Source: Sphingopyxis panaciterrae (lineage in GTDB: Bacteria; Pseudomonadota; Alphaproteobacteria; Sphingomonadales; Sphingomonadaceae). From it: DNA of 64,000 nt. The stretch is taken from assembly GCF_011762125.1 (NCBI RefSeq), contig NZ_JAASQN010000001.1:558001-622000 (forward strand). The letters run 5' to 3'. Positions 15,708 through 24,998 of the stretch are shown here, in pieces. The notes under the pieces are model-generated. The model searched no databases. It saw only the letters and a list, made by a program, of their open reading frames with translations, and was not told the DNA's origin. A program made the position numbers and the translations under genes. Numbering within the stretch: position 1 is the first letter of the stretch; every line of letters begins with the position of its first letter.

Positions 15708-17072
15708 TCAGCCGCGGATCGCGGCGATCGTGGCGAGGAAGGGGCGGCGCGCCATCGACATCAGGATCGCCGCCAGAATCCATGCCGGCAGGCCGACGAT
15801 GACCATCGCGGTCAACAATCCGCGCTGCGGGTCGAGCAGCCCCGACATCGCGCCGACCATCATCGGCGCCAGTCCGCCGGCGATGGCGCCGGCGATGCCG
15901 AGCAGCGACAACAGGCGCGAGCGCAGATGCGGCGGCGACAATTGCTGCAACACGCCCGGCATCAGCGCGCCGGTGGCGAGCAACAGGGCGACCTGCACGC
16001 CGACCGCGGCATAGATCTGCCACGGCTGCCACGCGAACAGCATGACCATCACCGGCAAGGCGGCAATGGACAGCGAGAAGCGTGCCAGGCGCAAGGGTTT
16101 GAGGTCGGCATCGCCGCGCAGGACCTTCATGCCGACCGGCGCCATGATCAGGCCGGTGATCGAACCGATTCCCATCGCGATCCCAAGCTGGACCCCGACC
16201 GACGAGACGTCGACGCCTGCAAAAGCCCGCGGCATGGCGACGGGAAGCCACGCGCTCACCGCACCGAGCGGGAGGCTGTAGGCAAATATGGCGCCATAGA
16301 TGCATGCGATCGCCCGCCAATGTTCGCGCAGGAACGGCACGATCTTGTCGAAATCGGCGGCGCGTTCGGACGTGCCGGTGCCGGCCGGATGCCCGCTGTT
16401 GCCGGTCATGCGGATCGTCGTGAGCAGGATGACGAACAGGGGGCCGGGTGCTGCGACAAGGATCAGCGCGACGCGCCAGCTGTCCATCCGGGAAAAGATT
16501 GCGGGCAGGGCGTCATGATTGCTGGCGAGCAGGTCCAGTGTGAAACCGCCCAGCGCCAGGCCCAGCGCGGCGCCGAGCAGCGCGACCGCGAAAAAGATGA
16601 AGTTTGCGGTGTTGCGCTGGCGTTCGGGAAACAGGTCGGGCAGCATCGAGAAAATAACCGGCGTGAGCGCCGCCTCGCCGATCGCGATCCCCGCAGCCGC
16701 CGCGAAGATGCCCGAAAAGCTGGTCTGGAAGGCGCAGGCTGCGGTGGAAATCGACCAGACCATGATGCAGCAGCCGAGCACGAGGCGGCGGCCGAAGCGA
16801 TCCGAAAGCCAGCCGATCGGATAGGCGGCGAGGCTGGCGAACAAGGCGAAGCCAAGCCCCTGCAACAGGCCGAGCTGCAGATCGCTGATGCCAAGGTCGC
16901 GTTGCAGCGACGGCGCGATCAGGTTGATGATCTGCCGGTCGACAAAGGCGAACAGGGTGGTGCCGATGAGGATCGCCAGCGCATACCAGGCCGACGCGGG
17001 AGCCTTTTCGATGGCGCCCGCGTCCATTTGGTTCGTGCCTGCCGGTAATTCGATGTCGGCGAGGCCCGTCAT
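15708..17072 (-). CDS. MFS transporter (spinster-like family)
   Basis: A 12-helix major facilitator carrier of about 454 residues. Helix 1 carries FAFVDRQIINLIAPSLQRDL and the loop 2-3 signature is GWLSDRFGRR. This subtype, with the phrase LQLGLLQGLGFALFASLAAY, is abundant in sphingomonads beside TonB receptors and hydrolases. I prefer ATG 17072 (MTGLADIEL), which has GGAG nine bases before it; an ATG five codons earlier (17087) lacks a ribosome site. Position between the TonB receptor and the prolyl oligopeptidase suggests it carries peptides or their breakdown products across the inner membrane. A second carrier of the same subtype is at 54114. Confidence 0.85.
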   Translation of the reverse strand: MTGLADIELPAGTNQMDAGAIEKAPASAWYALAILIGTTLFAFVDRQIINLIAPSLQRDLGISDLQLGLLQGLGFALFASLAAYPIGWLSDRFGRRLVLGCCIMVWSISTAACAFQTSFSGIFAAAAGIAIGEAALTPVIFSMLPDLFPERQRNTANFIFFAVALLGAALGLALGGFTLDLLASNHDALPAIFSRMDSWRVALILVAAPGPLFVILLTTIRMTGNSGHPAGTGTSERAADFDKIVPFLREHWRAIACIYGAIFAYSLPLGAVSAWLPVAMPRAFAGVDVSSVGVQLGIAMGIGSITGLIMAPVGMKVLRGDADLKPLRLARFSLSIAALPVMVMLFAWQPWQIYAAVGVQVALLLATGALMPGVLQQLSPPHLRSRLLSLLGIAGAIAGGLAPMMVGAMSGLLDPQRGLLTAMVIVGLPAWILAAILMSMARRPFLATIAAIRG

Positions 17073-17195
17073 GACCGGGAGCTCCATATTGCCATTGTCA
17101 TGCCTTGGCCTTCCTCAAACATCGCCTGTCGTCATCGCTTTAGCAGTTGCAGCGGCCCCGAGGGACCGGGAACAGCTGCAATGCGCCGTGCTGTT

Positions 17196-17324
17196 GTTCA
17201 GGTTGTACCGACATTCAGCCCATGGCGGCCTGCAATGGCGATTTTCCGTGCTTCCGGTGCTCACGTACTGAAGTACGCTGCGCTCCGGGTCGCGAAAAAT
17301 CACCATTTTCGGCTCACCCTGAAC
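17196..17324. repeat. Dispersed-type hairpin repeat upstream of the MFS gene
   Basis: About 129 bases bounded by GTTCAGG (17196) and CCTGAAC (17324). Within it, AATGGCGATTTTCC (about 17234-17247) pairs imperfectly with the GAAAAATCACCATT segment (about 17293-17306), and the centre has CGTACT-GA-AGTACG (17264-17277). It therefore folds as one interrupted hairpin. Unlike the other repeats here it lies between codirectional genes (MFS and TonB receptor). Its look matches intergenic palindromes I associate with sphingomonad genomes; a genome search would be needed to count copies. No gene is supported in 17073-17340. Confidence 0.6.
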
Positions 17325-17340
17325 GGACTGTCGATACAAG

Positions 17341-19473
17341 CTAGAACCGACCGCTGGCGCTGATCCCGATCACGCGCGGGCGCTGTTCGATATCATCGGG
17401 AAAGAGCGAAAAGGGCCCAATGATGACCGGCGCATCCTCGTCGAACAGGTTGTTCGCGAACAGCGCGACTTCGACCGGCCCCACACCCACGCCGACGCGC
17501 AGGTTGACGAGATCGCGTTTCGGGCGCTCGATGACCTGGACGGGCTGGTTGCGCAGGGTGAACTGCCCCTTGCCCGCGTGCTGATAATCGATGCGGAAGA
17601 TGCCGGTGACGCTGTCCGAAAGCTGCGGACGATAGTCGAACGAGGCAGACCAGCTGTTGCGCACCGCGGCATCGACCGGATCGCCCACCGCCTTGTCGGC
17701 GGACGCTTCGTCGAACTTCAGATTATTCCAGCCATAGGTCGCGGTCAGCGTCAGGTCGCGGACCGGACGCATCGTCGCCGACAGGTCGACGCCCCAGCCC
17801 GAGACATGGCCCGAATTATTGATAATCGTGACCACGCCGCCGGGCGCGAAATTGTTCGACTGAACGTCCGACCACTCGCTGCGATAGACGCTGGCGTCGA
17901 GGATCAGCTTGTTGCCGAACAGCTGATGCTTGGTCCCCAGTTCATAGGTCCAGATCTTGTCGGGATCATAGGTCAGGGGGACATCGATGATGCCGCCGCC
18001 GGCCGAGGTCTGGTTGAAGCCGCCGCTGCGGAAGCCCTTGGCGACATTGGCATAGACCATGGAATCGGGCGTGAATTCATAGCTCAGATTGACCCGCGGG
18101 TTGACCGTCTCGAACGTCGCATCGCCGGTATCGGGCGAGGTGAGGCCGAAGTTGGTGCTGAGCACATCGCGCCTTTTCCGCTCGCGATAATAGCGCACGC
18201 CGACGATCGCCCTGAGCTGGGGGGTGAAGGCATAATTGGCCTCGCCATAGAGGGTGAAGGCTTTATTCTTGCGAACGTCATCGCTGGCGATGATCGCAAA
18301 GGGGAGGGTGCCCGGCGCGGTGAATGTTCCGCCATATTGGTGGATGTTCAGACTATTATAGGACGCGCCGACCTGCCAGCCGAACGGACCCTCGCTTTGC
18401 GATGCCAGCCGGATTTCGCTGTTGAATATTTCATAGTCGGTCGTCGCGACGATTCCGATCCGGTCGATGAAGCCGGCGGGGAAGCCGAAACCGTCCACGA
18501 GGACCGGCACAAAGGCATCCGACAGGTCGAATTGCGTCACATTGCGGCGATCGATCCAGCTGGCCGACGTGCTGAGTTCGGCGAAATCAAGGTCATAGCC
18601 GATCTTTCCCTGAACCAGCGTATAGCGATCCCGGAGCGGGGAAGGGAGGATGGAATTCGTCTGACGATGGGTGCCGCTGTCCTGATTGGCCTGGTCGGTT
18701 TTCTGGTAGAGGCCGAGGAGCGACAGCGAAAAACGGTCGGTCGGCTGTAACAGGAAGCTGCCGCGCACCGTATAGATGTCGGCCGAGTTGATATTGTTTT
18801 CGCCGGTCGTGACATTGTCGATGAAGCCGCCGACGCGTTCATAGCCGGCGACAAGGCGGATGCCCGCGACGCCGGTGGTCAGCGGCAGGTTCAGAACGCC
18901 CACCGCCTTGTAATTGCTCGCGCCATATCGCGTGGTCGAATATTCGCCGTCGAACGACCCGCTCACGTCGTCGAGCCGGGGCGCGGCGGGAATATAGCGG
19001 ATGGTGCCGCCCATCGATCCCTGCCCATAAAGCGTTGCCTGCGGCCCGCGCAGGACCTCGACCCGTTCGAGGTCGAGCAGGCGAACGTTGAAACCCTCGG
19101 TCGAGGCGTCGAGCGAGAGCGGGGTTTCGTCGAAATAGACACCCACCGTCGACGAGCCGATGGTGGTCGAGATGCCGCGCAGCTGGACGGTCGATCGGCC
19201 GACGCCGGTTTCATACATGGAAAAGCCCGGGACCGAATATTGCAGATCCTTCAGGTCTGTCGCGCCGCGTGAGGCGAGTTCGTCGCCGCTCACCGCGCTG
19301 ACCGACAAGGGAACGTCCTGCAGCCGCTGCTTGTAACGTTGTGCGGTGACGATGATGTCACCGCTCTGGCTTTCCGCACCTTCGCCGGCGCCGGCGCGCG
19401 CCGCATCCTGCGCATAGGCCGCCGCCGGAAGCATTGCCGTGCCGGCCATCAATGCCACGATCCATCTGTTCAT
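17341..19473 (-). CDS. TonB-dependent outer-membrane receptor
   Basis: A 710-residue receptor starting MNRWIVALMAGTAMLPAAAY with cleavage at AYA-Q; the frame extends 27 codons further upstream, but that part is not signal-like. It has the TonB box GDIIVTAQRYKQ, the plug motif VEVLRGPQATLYGQGSMGG and a barrel ending RVIGISASGRF. The neighbours are a DUF885 metallopeptidase-like enzyme 48 bases upstream and an MFS carrier plus prolyl oligopeptidase downstream. This argues for import of a peptide or amino-acid conjugate. The plug class (LQDVPLSVSAVSGDEL) is the general catabolic type, not a siderophore-specific one. Confidence 0.9.
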   Translation of the reverse strand: MNRWIVALMAGTAMLPAAAYAQDAARAGAGEGAESQSGDIIVTAQRYKQRLQDVPLSVSAVSGDELASRGATDLKDLQYSVPGFSMYETGVGRSTVQLRGISTTIGSSTVGVYFDETPLSLDASTEGFNVRLLDLERVEVLRGPQATLYGQGSMGGTIRYIPAAPRLDDVSGSFDGEYSTTRYGASNYKAVGVLNLPLTTGVAGIRLVAGYERVGGFIDNVTTGENNINSADIYTVRGSFLLQPTDRFSLSLLGLYQKTDQANQDSGTHRQTNSILPSPLRDRYTLVQGKIGYDLDFAELSTSASWIDRRNVTQFDLSDAFVPVLVDGFGFPAGFIDRIGIVATTDYEIFNSEIRLASQSEGPFGWQVGASYNSLNIHQYGGTFTAPGTLPFAIIASDDVRKNKAFTLYGEANYAFTPQLRAIVGVRYYRERKRRDVLSTNFGLTSPDTGDATFETVNPRVNLSYEFTPDSMVYANVAKGFRSGGFNQTSAGGGIIDVPLTYDPDKIWTYELGTKHQLFGNKLILDASVYRSEWSDVQSNNFAPGGVVTIINNSGHVSGWGVDLSATMRPVRDLTLTATYGWNNLKFDEASADKAVGDPVDAAVRNSWSASFDYRPQLSDSVTGIFRIDYQHAGKGQFTLRNQPVQVIERPKRDLVNLRVGVGVGPVEVALFANNLFDEDAPVIIGPFSLFPDDIEQRPRVIGISASGRF

Positions 19474-19520
19474 ACTGCAACTCCCACCCTGTTTCGTATA
19501 AAAATACATATATGTATAAA

Positions 19521-21212
19521 TCACTTGCCTGCGGCCAACCGTTCGGCGGCCCATTGGTCGAGGCTTTGTTCGAGCACCGTTATCGGCAGCGCGCCCTGAT
19601 CGAGAATCGCTTCATGGAAGTCGGCGAGGTCGAACTTCGGCCCCAGCGCGGCTTCGGCCCTGGCGCGCAATTCGCGGAATTTCAGGCAGCCCCAGCGATA
19701 GCAGAGCGCCTGCCCGGGAAGGTCGGTCGCATAGCGCAAGATGTCGCTGGTCACCTGTTCGGGCTTTTCGAGCGTGTTGGCGCTCATATAGGCGTGGGCT
19801 TCCTCCAGCGTCCAGCCGAGCGCATTGAGCCCGGTGTCGACCACCAGCCGCTGCGCGACGAAGCGCTGGTGCGACAGGAAGCCGTAATAATCATACGGAT
19901 CGTCGAACAGCCCGGCCTCTTCGCCCAGCCCCGACGCATATTCGGCCCAGCCTTCGTTGAAGGCGGTCGAAATGGGGAGGTTGCGGCGAATTTCGGGAAG
20001 CGCCGCATTTTCCTGCTGGCGCGAAAGATGGACATGATGGCCCGGGACCAGCTCATGGAAAATCAGCGCGGCGGCGTTCATCTGCATCCGGTCGGGAATG
20101 CCGTTGCCGCTGTAATAATAGATGCCGTCGGCGCCATCCTCGGGCGGCGCGGCATAATAGCCGAACGTCATTCCGGCTTCGAGTTCGAGCGGCAGGCGCT
20201 TCACGACCCCTCTGGCGCGCGGCGCCTTGCGGAACATCCGCGCAAAGACCGGTTTCATGCGGTCGAGGTGGCGGTTGTAGGTCGCCTCGAGCGCCTCGGG
20301 GCTCGATGCCATCGCCTTGGGATCGTGCCGCAATTGCTCGTGGAACGCGGCTTCGTCGCCGTCATGGCCGAACCGCTCGCTCCGGACGCGCGCCATCTCG
20401 GCCGCGAGCATCGCGACCTCGTTAAGACCGGTCCGGTGAATATCGGCGGGATCGCCGTCGAAGCCGAGGTGATAGCGCAGCCACAGCCGGTAGGCGTCCG
20501 CCCCGCCGGGCTGGTGCATCAGGCCGGCGGCTTCGGGCGCCGCCGCCTCATAATCGGGGCCGATCGCGGCGAGCAGGCGGCCGAAGGCGGGTTTCAGCCG
20601 CTCCTCGACGATCGCCGTCACCGCCGCCCGCGTTTCGCCGCCGGCGGTCCGGTCGTCGGCCAGCAGCACCGCCGCAACCGCCATCGATGCATTGCCTTCG
20701 AGCGCCCGGCGGGCGCCGGGCAGCGCCGGCCTGGGCAGCCGCCAGCCGCGCCCCGCCTGCGCCTCGACCCGCTCGCGCAGCGCGTCGACCGAAGCGCTGA
20801 AACCGGCGGCGAGCCGCAGATAGCGCGCGGCCTCGTCCGGATCTGCAAGGTCGATGGGCGGGAACAGCATTTTCGGGATCATCGACAGGAAAAGACCCGA
20901 ATAGGGCGCGATGCCGAAACTGGTCCACCAGCGCTGCGGCGCGTCGATTTCGGTGTCGAGCAGATTGCCCAGAAACGCGGCGGTCATCCGGTCGGTGCGG
21001 TCCAGCCCCGACACGTCGATGGCGTCGAGCCGATCGCGCCGGGCGCGGGCATCGGCCGCCGCCGCCTCCGCTTCGGCCAGGTCGCCGCATCCGAATGCCG
21101 CGACCTTCCGGCCCGCAGCGAGGGCGATATAGGGGTCGCGATCGAGAAGCGCTTCCCAGCTTTCGTCGACGAGCGCGTCGAGCGCCCTTTTTTGCTCGCA
21201 GTCGTTCTGCAC
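19521..21212 (-). CDS. DUF885 family protein (putative zinc metallopeptidase)
   Basis: A 563-residue protein of the DUF885 family. The signature is FHELVPGHHVHLSRQQE with His386, an HExxPGHH-type metal site related to M3-like gluzincins, followed by STAFNEGWAEYASGL, which supplies the third ligand Glu. A C-terminal YRWGCLKFRELRARAE helix is also family-typical. No signal peptide is obvious. The start is GTG with GGAGAGGATA upstream. The family is presumed to be peptidase-like; the true substrate is not established. First gene of the DUF885-TonB receptor-MFS-prolyl oligopeptidase group, divergent from an AraC regulator 117 bases away, which probably controls it. Confidence 0.85.
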   Translation of the reverse strand: MQNDCEQKRALDALVDESWEALLDRDPYIALAAGRKVAAFGCGDLAEAEAAAADARARRDRLDAIDVSGLDRTDRMTAAFLGNLLDTEIDAPQRWWTSFGIAPYSGLFLSMIPKMLFPPIDLADPDEAARYLRLAAGFSASVDALRERVEAQAGRGWRLPRPALPGARRALEGNASMAVAAVLLADDRTAGGETRAAVTAIVEERLKPAFGRLLAAIGPDYEAAAPEAAGLMHQPGGADAYRLWLRYHLGFDGDPADIHRTGLNEVAMLAAEMARVRSERFGHDGDEAAFHEQLRHDPKAMASSPEALEATYNRHLDRMKPVFARMFRKAPRARGVVKRLPLELEAGMTFGYYAAPPEDGADGIYYYSGNGIPDRMQMNAAALIFHELVPGHHVHLSRQQENAALPEIRRNLPISTAFNEGWAEYASGLGEEAGLFDDPYDYYGFLSHQRFVAQRLVVDTGLNALGWTLEEAHAYMSANTLEKPEQVTSDILRYATDLPGQALCYRWGCLKFRELRARAEAALGPKFDLADFHEAILDQGALPITVLEQSLDQWAAERLAAGK

Positions 21213-21329
21213 GTCCTATCCTCTCCGGTCGTTATGGCGCCAATCTAACTGGCGACTGGACCGGCGGCTTAGCTTATCGTACAAAACTGTTTGGTAATCG
21301 TCGGAATCAGGCCTGCCGAGGAGGATGTC

Positions 21330-22505
21330 ATGCGATCGCGTCATGCCCATGCCAGCGGTGCGCCCCGCGAACCGGCGCTGGCGGCCACCGGTCGCGCGCT
21401 TCGCGAAGCCGCGCCGGCCGCGGGGACCGTATCGGCGCCGCAGGCCGGTAGCGTGACTCAATTCCGCCGCTATGCGATCCCCGGCGACCTGCCGCCGCTG
21501 GCGCTTCGATATTCGATGCAGGAGTGGGCGGCCGCATGGGTAGGGGATGAGGAGCGTTCGGAGGTCGACGTGATCGAACCCATGGGCGATCCCGACCATT
21601 ACCGGGCCTATCCGGCAGAAAATGTCGCCGCCGGATATTTCGAGTATTGCGGATTATCCGACGGATTCCTGATCCATTTCAATGATATCACCCATAGCCG
21701 GCCTTATCCGATGACGGTGTCGGCCCCGGAGCTGCTCCGCGTCCGCATCGCCAGCGACGACGATGCCGAATATATCTCCGCGCGCGGCGACCGGCTCGAC
21801 CTCAAGGGCGCCGGCTGCTCGATCATCGTCGAGCCGGCGGGCATGCCGCCCGCCAAGGCGGTGCTGGCCGGCCATTGCCGCGCCGCCAATGTCTATATTC
21901 ACCGCAGCGCGCTCCAGCGCCTGTACAGCCAGCGCGAACATGAATTGCCCGTCGTGCTGCAAGCCTTCATCGCGGGCAATCTGCGGCAGACGGTCGCGCG
22001 GCGGCTGCCGCTCGCGGCGGGCCTGCTGCGCTGCCTCGACGATCTGCACGGCTGCGACCTCCACGAACATAGCCGCCGGCTGTTCATCCGTTCGAAGGCG
22101 ATCGAGATCCTCTGCCACGCCTTCAAGGCGATGGCGCAGGAGGAGGATTTCGGGTCGTCCGAGGCGTCGGCGCTGATGACGCGCGGCGTGCTGCGGGCGC
22201 AGCGGGTGCTGATCGACAATTTCGTCACGCCGCCATCGCTCGACGATCTCGCCCGGCAGGCGGGGCTCAGCCGCAGCAGCCTGTGCGCCGGTTTCCGGCA
22301 GATCGTCGGCCAGACGGTGTTCGACTATATCGCCGACCTCAGGATGCAACAGGCGCTCGCCTTGCTGAACCAGCGCGACGCATCGATCACCGAGATCGCC
22401 TATGCGGTGGGATACAGCCATCCGTCGAGTTTCTCGCTCGCCGTCCAGCGCCGCTTCGGAACGTCGCCGAGCGAATTGAGGCGACGCGGGCTGCCTGCGC
22501 TCTGA
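21330..22505 (+). CDS. AraC-family transcriptional regulator
   Basis: A 391-residue activator. The C-terminal hundred residues contain both AraC helix-turn-helix units: SLDDLARQAGLSRSSLCAGF and SITEIAYAVGYSHPSSFSLA, followed by RRFGTSPSELRR. The N-terminal 280 residues are a ligand domain without a motif I can name; the layout resembles PchR-type regulators. ATG 21330 is chosen for GAGGAGGA immediately upstream; an in-frame ATG at 21291 lacks one. It is divergent from the DUF885-TonB receptor-MFS-peptidase group and is the obvious candidate regulator. The inducer is unknown but is likely the imported compound. Confidence 0.88.
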   Translation: MRSRHAHASGAPREPALAATGRALREAAPAAGTVSAPQAGSVTQFRRYAIPGDLPPLALRYSMQEWAAAWVGDEERSEVDVIEPMGDPDHYRAYPAENVAAGYFEYCGLSDGFLIHFNDITHSRPYPMTVSAPELLRVRIASDDDAEYISARGDRLDLKGAGCSIIVEPAGMPPAKAVLAGHCRAANVYIHRSALQRLYSQREHELPVVLQAFIAGNLRQTVARRLPLAAGLLRCLDDLHGCDLHEHSRRLFIRSKAIEILCHAFKAMAQEEDFGSSEASALMTRGVLRAQRVLIDNFVTPPSLDDLARQAGLSRSSLCAGFRQIVGQTVFDYIADLRMQQALALLNQRDASITEIAYAVGYSHPSSFSLAVQRRFGTSPSELRRRGLPAL

Positions 22506-22570
22506 TCCTTTGGGGCGTTGCAAATATGGGCGGGAGTGGCTGGTTTCGGCCGATTGCAGCCATTACCCTT

Positions 22571-22696
22571 ATCGTCACCCCGGACTTGATCCGGGGTCCC
22601 GCTGGACGTCGAAACCTGCGCTACCTTCAAAAAAGCGGGATCCCGGGTCAAGCCCGGGATGACGAAGGTGAGTAGAGCTCATGGCAGCTCTCCACC
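22571..22696. repeat. REP-like dispersed palindromic repeat, copy 2
   Basis: Nearly identical in sequence and order to 6919-7044: the same two ~32-base inverted arms, the same A-run before the second arm (TTCAAAAAAGCGGGATCCCG) and the same small AGAGCT-CATGGC-AGCTCT hairpin, where a compensatory pair change (G:C to A:T) keeps the stem. That covariation argues that the structure, not only the sequence, is kept. Located between the converging AraC and ClC genes. Confidence 0.85.
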
Positions 22697-22721
22697 CCAA
22701 GGCAGCCATTCTTCCGCACCG

Positions 22722-24482
22722 CTACCCGCCAAACCGGGTTCGCCGCGTTTCCGCCGTCCGCTGCTCCCTTCGCGCTTTCAGCAGGTCCTGGCGCGAGAGG
22801 ATGCCCACGACCTTGTGCGTTTCGCGATCGACGATCGGGACGCGGGCGACCCCCGTTTCGACGATCATGTCGGCGATGAGGCCGCACGGAGTTTCGGGAT
22901 AGGCGATGGTTTGCGAGGCGTCCGACAGCGTGTCGGCCAGCGTCACCATTTCGTCGAACGCGCCGACCTTCCAGCGCAGCGCGTCCGATCGCGACGCGAG
23001 CCCGACCAGCCGTCCGTCGGGGTCGACGACCGGATAGCTGCGATTCGTCGCCTCTTCGGTAAAGAAACGCAGTGCCGCATCGATCGTCATGCCGGCGGGC
23101 AGGGTCGCCGGATCGGGCGTCATGAGCTGGCCCGCTTGCTGCAGGTCGAGCGGATCGACGGTATATTCCTGCAGGATGTGCCGGCCGCGGCGCGCGATCT
23201 TTTCGGTCAGGATCGAACGCCGCATGCACAGCACGCTGACCGCATAGGCAAATCCCGATGCCGCGATCACCGCGGGGAGGGCGTCGAACCGGCTGGTCAG
23301 TTCGGCCGCGAACAGGGCCCCGGTGAGCGGCGCGCGCATCGCGCCGCTCATGATGCCCGCCATGCCGATCATCGCCCAGAAACCCGGGGTGCCGGGAAGC
23401 CACAGCCCCGCGATATAACCTGCCGCCCCGCCGAGGATGAGGAGCGGCGCCAGCACCCCGCCCGAGGTTCCCGACCCCAGTGCGACGAGCCAGACGATCG
23501 CTTTTGTGACGAGCAACACGATCGCTGCACGCAAGACCATCGATCCATCGACCAGTGCCTCGATATTGCCATAGCCGGCGCCGAGGACGCGGGCATCGAC
23601 GAGCCCGCCGATGCCGACGACGACCGCACCGATCGCGGGCCACCACATCCAGTGGACGGGAAGGCGATGGAACAGATCCTCGACCCGGTAGAGGAGGCTG
23701 GAGAGCAAGGCCGCCAGCAGCCCCACGATCACGCCGACCCCAGCTGCAGCAGCGACGGTCCAGCCGGTTTCGGGGAGCGGCCAGGTGGCGGGAAACATCG
23801 GCCCGGCGCCGATCAGTCCGGGCCGCCACGCCGCGGCGACCAGCACCGCGATGACCACCGGTACGAAGCTTCGCGGTTTCCATTCGAACAGCAGGATTTC
23901 GACCGCCAGCAGGATCGCGGCCATCGGCGTGCCGAAGATCGCGGTCATCCCCGCCGCGGCCCCGGCGACGAGCAAGGTCTTGCGTTCGGCGGCGCTCAGC
24001 CGGAAACATTGGGCGAAGAGCGACCCGATGGCGCCGCCGGTCATGATGATCGGCCCCTCGGCCCCGAACGGCCCGCCGCTGCCGATCGAGATCGCCGCCG
24101 AAATCGGCTTGAGGATCGCGACCTTCAGCGACAGCCGGCTTTCGCCGAACAGGATCGTCTCGATCGCTTCGGGAATGCCGTGGCCGCGGATCTTCTCCGA
24201 CCCGAAGCGCGCCATGACGCCGATGATCAGGCTGCCGATCACCGGGATCGCGACGATCGCCAGCCCGACGGCGGAATCGGAGATTTCGGCGGTCTCGGCG
24301 GACAGGCGGCCGAACCAGAACAGGTTGGTGGCGATCGCGATCGATTTCAGCAGAATCCACGCGCCGAACGCGCCGCCCGTCCCGACAACCGGCGCCATGC
24401 AGGACAAAAGGATCATTCGGCGATCGACGCTATGGTCGCCCAGTTGATGCCCGTGGGCCGCTCGTGCAGGATGGTGGCTCAC
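22722..24482 (-). CDS. ClC-family chloride channel/antiporter with C-terminal CBS domains
   Basis: A 586-residue protein. The N-terminal 430 residues are the ClC membrane domain with the anion-site segments GHGIPEAIE, GSGGPFGAEGPIIMTGG (containing the gating Glu) and GSGTSGGVLAPLLILGG. The C-terminal 130 residues form a CBS pair (QLMTPDPATLPAGMTIDAAL through VPIVDRETHKVVGILSRQDL), a nucleotide-sensing module found in many but not all bacterial ClCs. It moves chloride (or another anion such as fluoride or nitrate), perhaps coupled to protons. It is divergent from a small MarR gene, with a perfect palindrome between them, so it appears to be regulated, which is unusual for ClC genes. Confidence 0.88.
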   Translation of the reverse strand: MSHHPARAAHGHQLGDHSVDRRMILLSCMAPVVGTGGAFGAWILLKSIAIATNLFWFGRLSAETAEISDSAVGLAIVAIPVIGSLIIGVMARFGSEKIRGHGIPEAIETILFGESRLSLKVAILKPISAAISIGSGGPFGAEGPIIMTGGAIGSLFAQCFRLSAAERKTLLVAGAAAGMTAIFGTPMAAILLAVEILLFEWKPRSFVPVVIAVLVAAAWRPGLIGAGPMFPATWPLPETGWTVAAAAGVGVIVGLLAALLSSLLYRVEDLFHRLPVHWMWWPAIGAVVVGIGGLVDARVLGAGYGNIEALVDGSMVLRAAIVLLVTKAIVWLVALGSGTSGGVLAPLLILGGAAGYIAGLWLPGTPGFWAMIGMAGIMSGAMRAPLTGALFAAELTSRFDALPAVIAASGFAYAVSVLCMRRSILTEKIARRGRHILQEYTVDPLDLQQAGQLMTPDPATLPAGMTIDAALRFFTEEATNRSYPVVDPDGRLVGLASRSDALRWKVGAFDEMVTLADTLSDASQTIAYPETPCGLIADMIVETGVARVPIVDRETHKVVGILSRQDLLKARREQRTAETRRTRFGG

Positions 24483-24512
24483 AAAATACCTCTTTTGGCG
24501 GGGACGGCCAAC

Positions 24513-24531
24513 TATATCGTGATACGATATA
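24513..24531. promoter_or_regulatory. MarR operator palindrome between clcA-like and marR genes
   Basis: TATATCGT-GAT-ACGATATA is a perfect inverted repeat in the 67-base gap between the divergent ClC (start 24482) and MarR (start 24550) genes. Length and A/T-rich arms fit a MarR dimer site. It lies 19 bases before the marR start and 31 before the ClC start, so one bound dimer could block both promoters. Confidence 0.7.
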
Positions 24532-24549
24532 ATTCAACCCGAGGATTTC

Positions 24550-24954
24550 ATGACTGCGAACTTGACCGATGATGATTATGCCGCGCTCGCCGAATTCCGC
24601 TTTGCGCTGCGGCAATTCCAGGTTTTCAGCGAAGAAAGGGCGGCGGAGGCGGGGCTGAAACCGCAGCAGCATCAAGCATTGCTGGCGATCCGCGCCGCCG
24701 GTCCCGACGATGCGACGGTGGGCTATGTCGCGCAGCGGCTGATCGTCAAACCGCATAGCGCGTCCGAACTGATCGACCGGCTGGAGGTGCAGGGGCTGGT
24801 ACGGCGCGAGCCGACGCAATCGGATCGCCGCCGCGCACTGATCCGGCTCACCCCCCAGGCAAGCCGGATCCTTTCTGATCTGTCATCGGTGCACCGCGAA
24901 GAAATCCGCCGATTGCAGCCGTCGCTCGTCGCGCATCTGAGCCGGCTGACGTAG
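24550..24954 (+). CDS. MarR-family transcriptional regulator (small)
   Basis: A 134-residue winged-helix protein. The HTH region is TVGYVAQRLIVKPHSASELI and the wing is LVRREPTQSDRRRALIRLTP, with the DRR motif typical of MarR. It is shorter than the 140-150 usual, with a trimmed N-terminus (MTANLTDDDYAALAEFRFAL). Divergent from the ClC gene with a shared 19-base palindrome, so it probably represses itself and the channel. Ligand unknown; a weak acid or anion-related signal would make sense. Confidence 0.85.
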   Translation: MTANLTDDDYAALAEFRFALRQFQVFSEERAAEAGLKPQQHQALLAIRAAGPDDATVGYVAQRLIVKPHSASELIDRLEVQGLVRREPTQSDRRRALIRLTPQASRILSDLSSVHREEIRRLQPSLVAHLSRLT

Positions 24955-24998
24955 CGCGTCAGGAGCGGGGCCGTTCGATGACCATCACATGCGTTTAT

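Noticed and set aside
13727-15802. A 691-codon plus-strand frame opposite the prolyl oligopeptidase
   Set aside because: His/Arg/Asp-rich shadow with no family features; the minus-strand gene has a full catalytic triad.
17115-17339. A 74-codon frame starting MYRQSVQGEPKMVIFRD
   Set aside because: It translates the palindromic repeat at 17196-17324; such frames recur wherever the repeat does.
22648-24572. Two long frames (plus and minus) overlapping the ClC gene
   Set aside because: Arg/Gly/Asp-rich shadows; only the 22722-24482 frame has membrane helices and ClC motifs.
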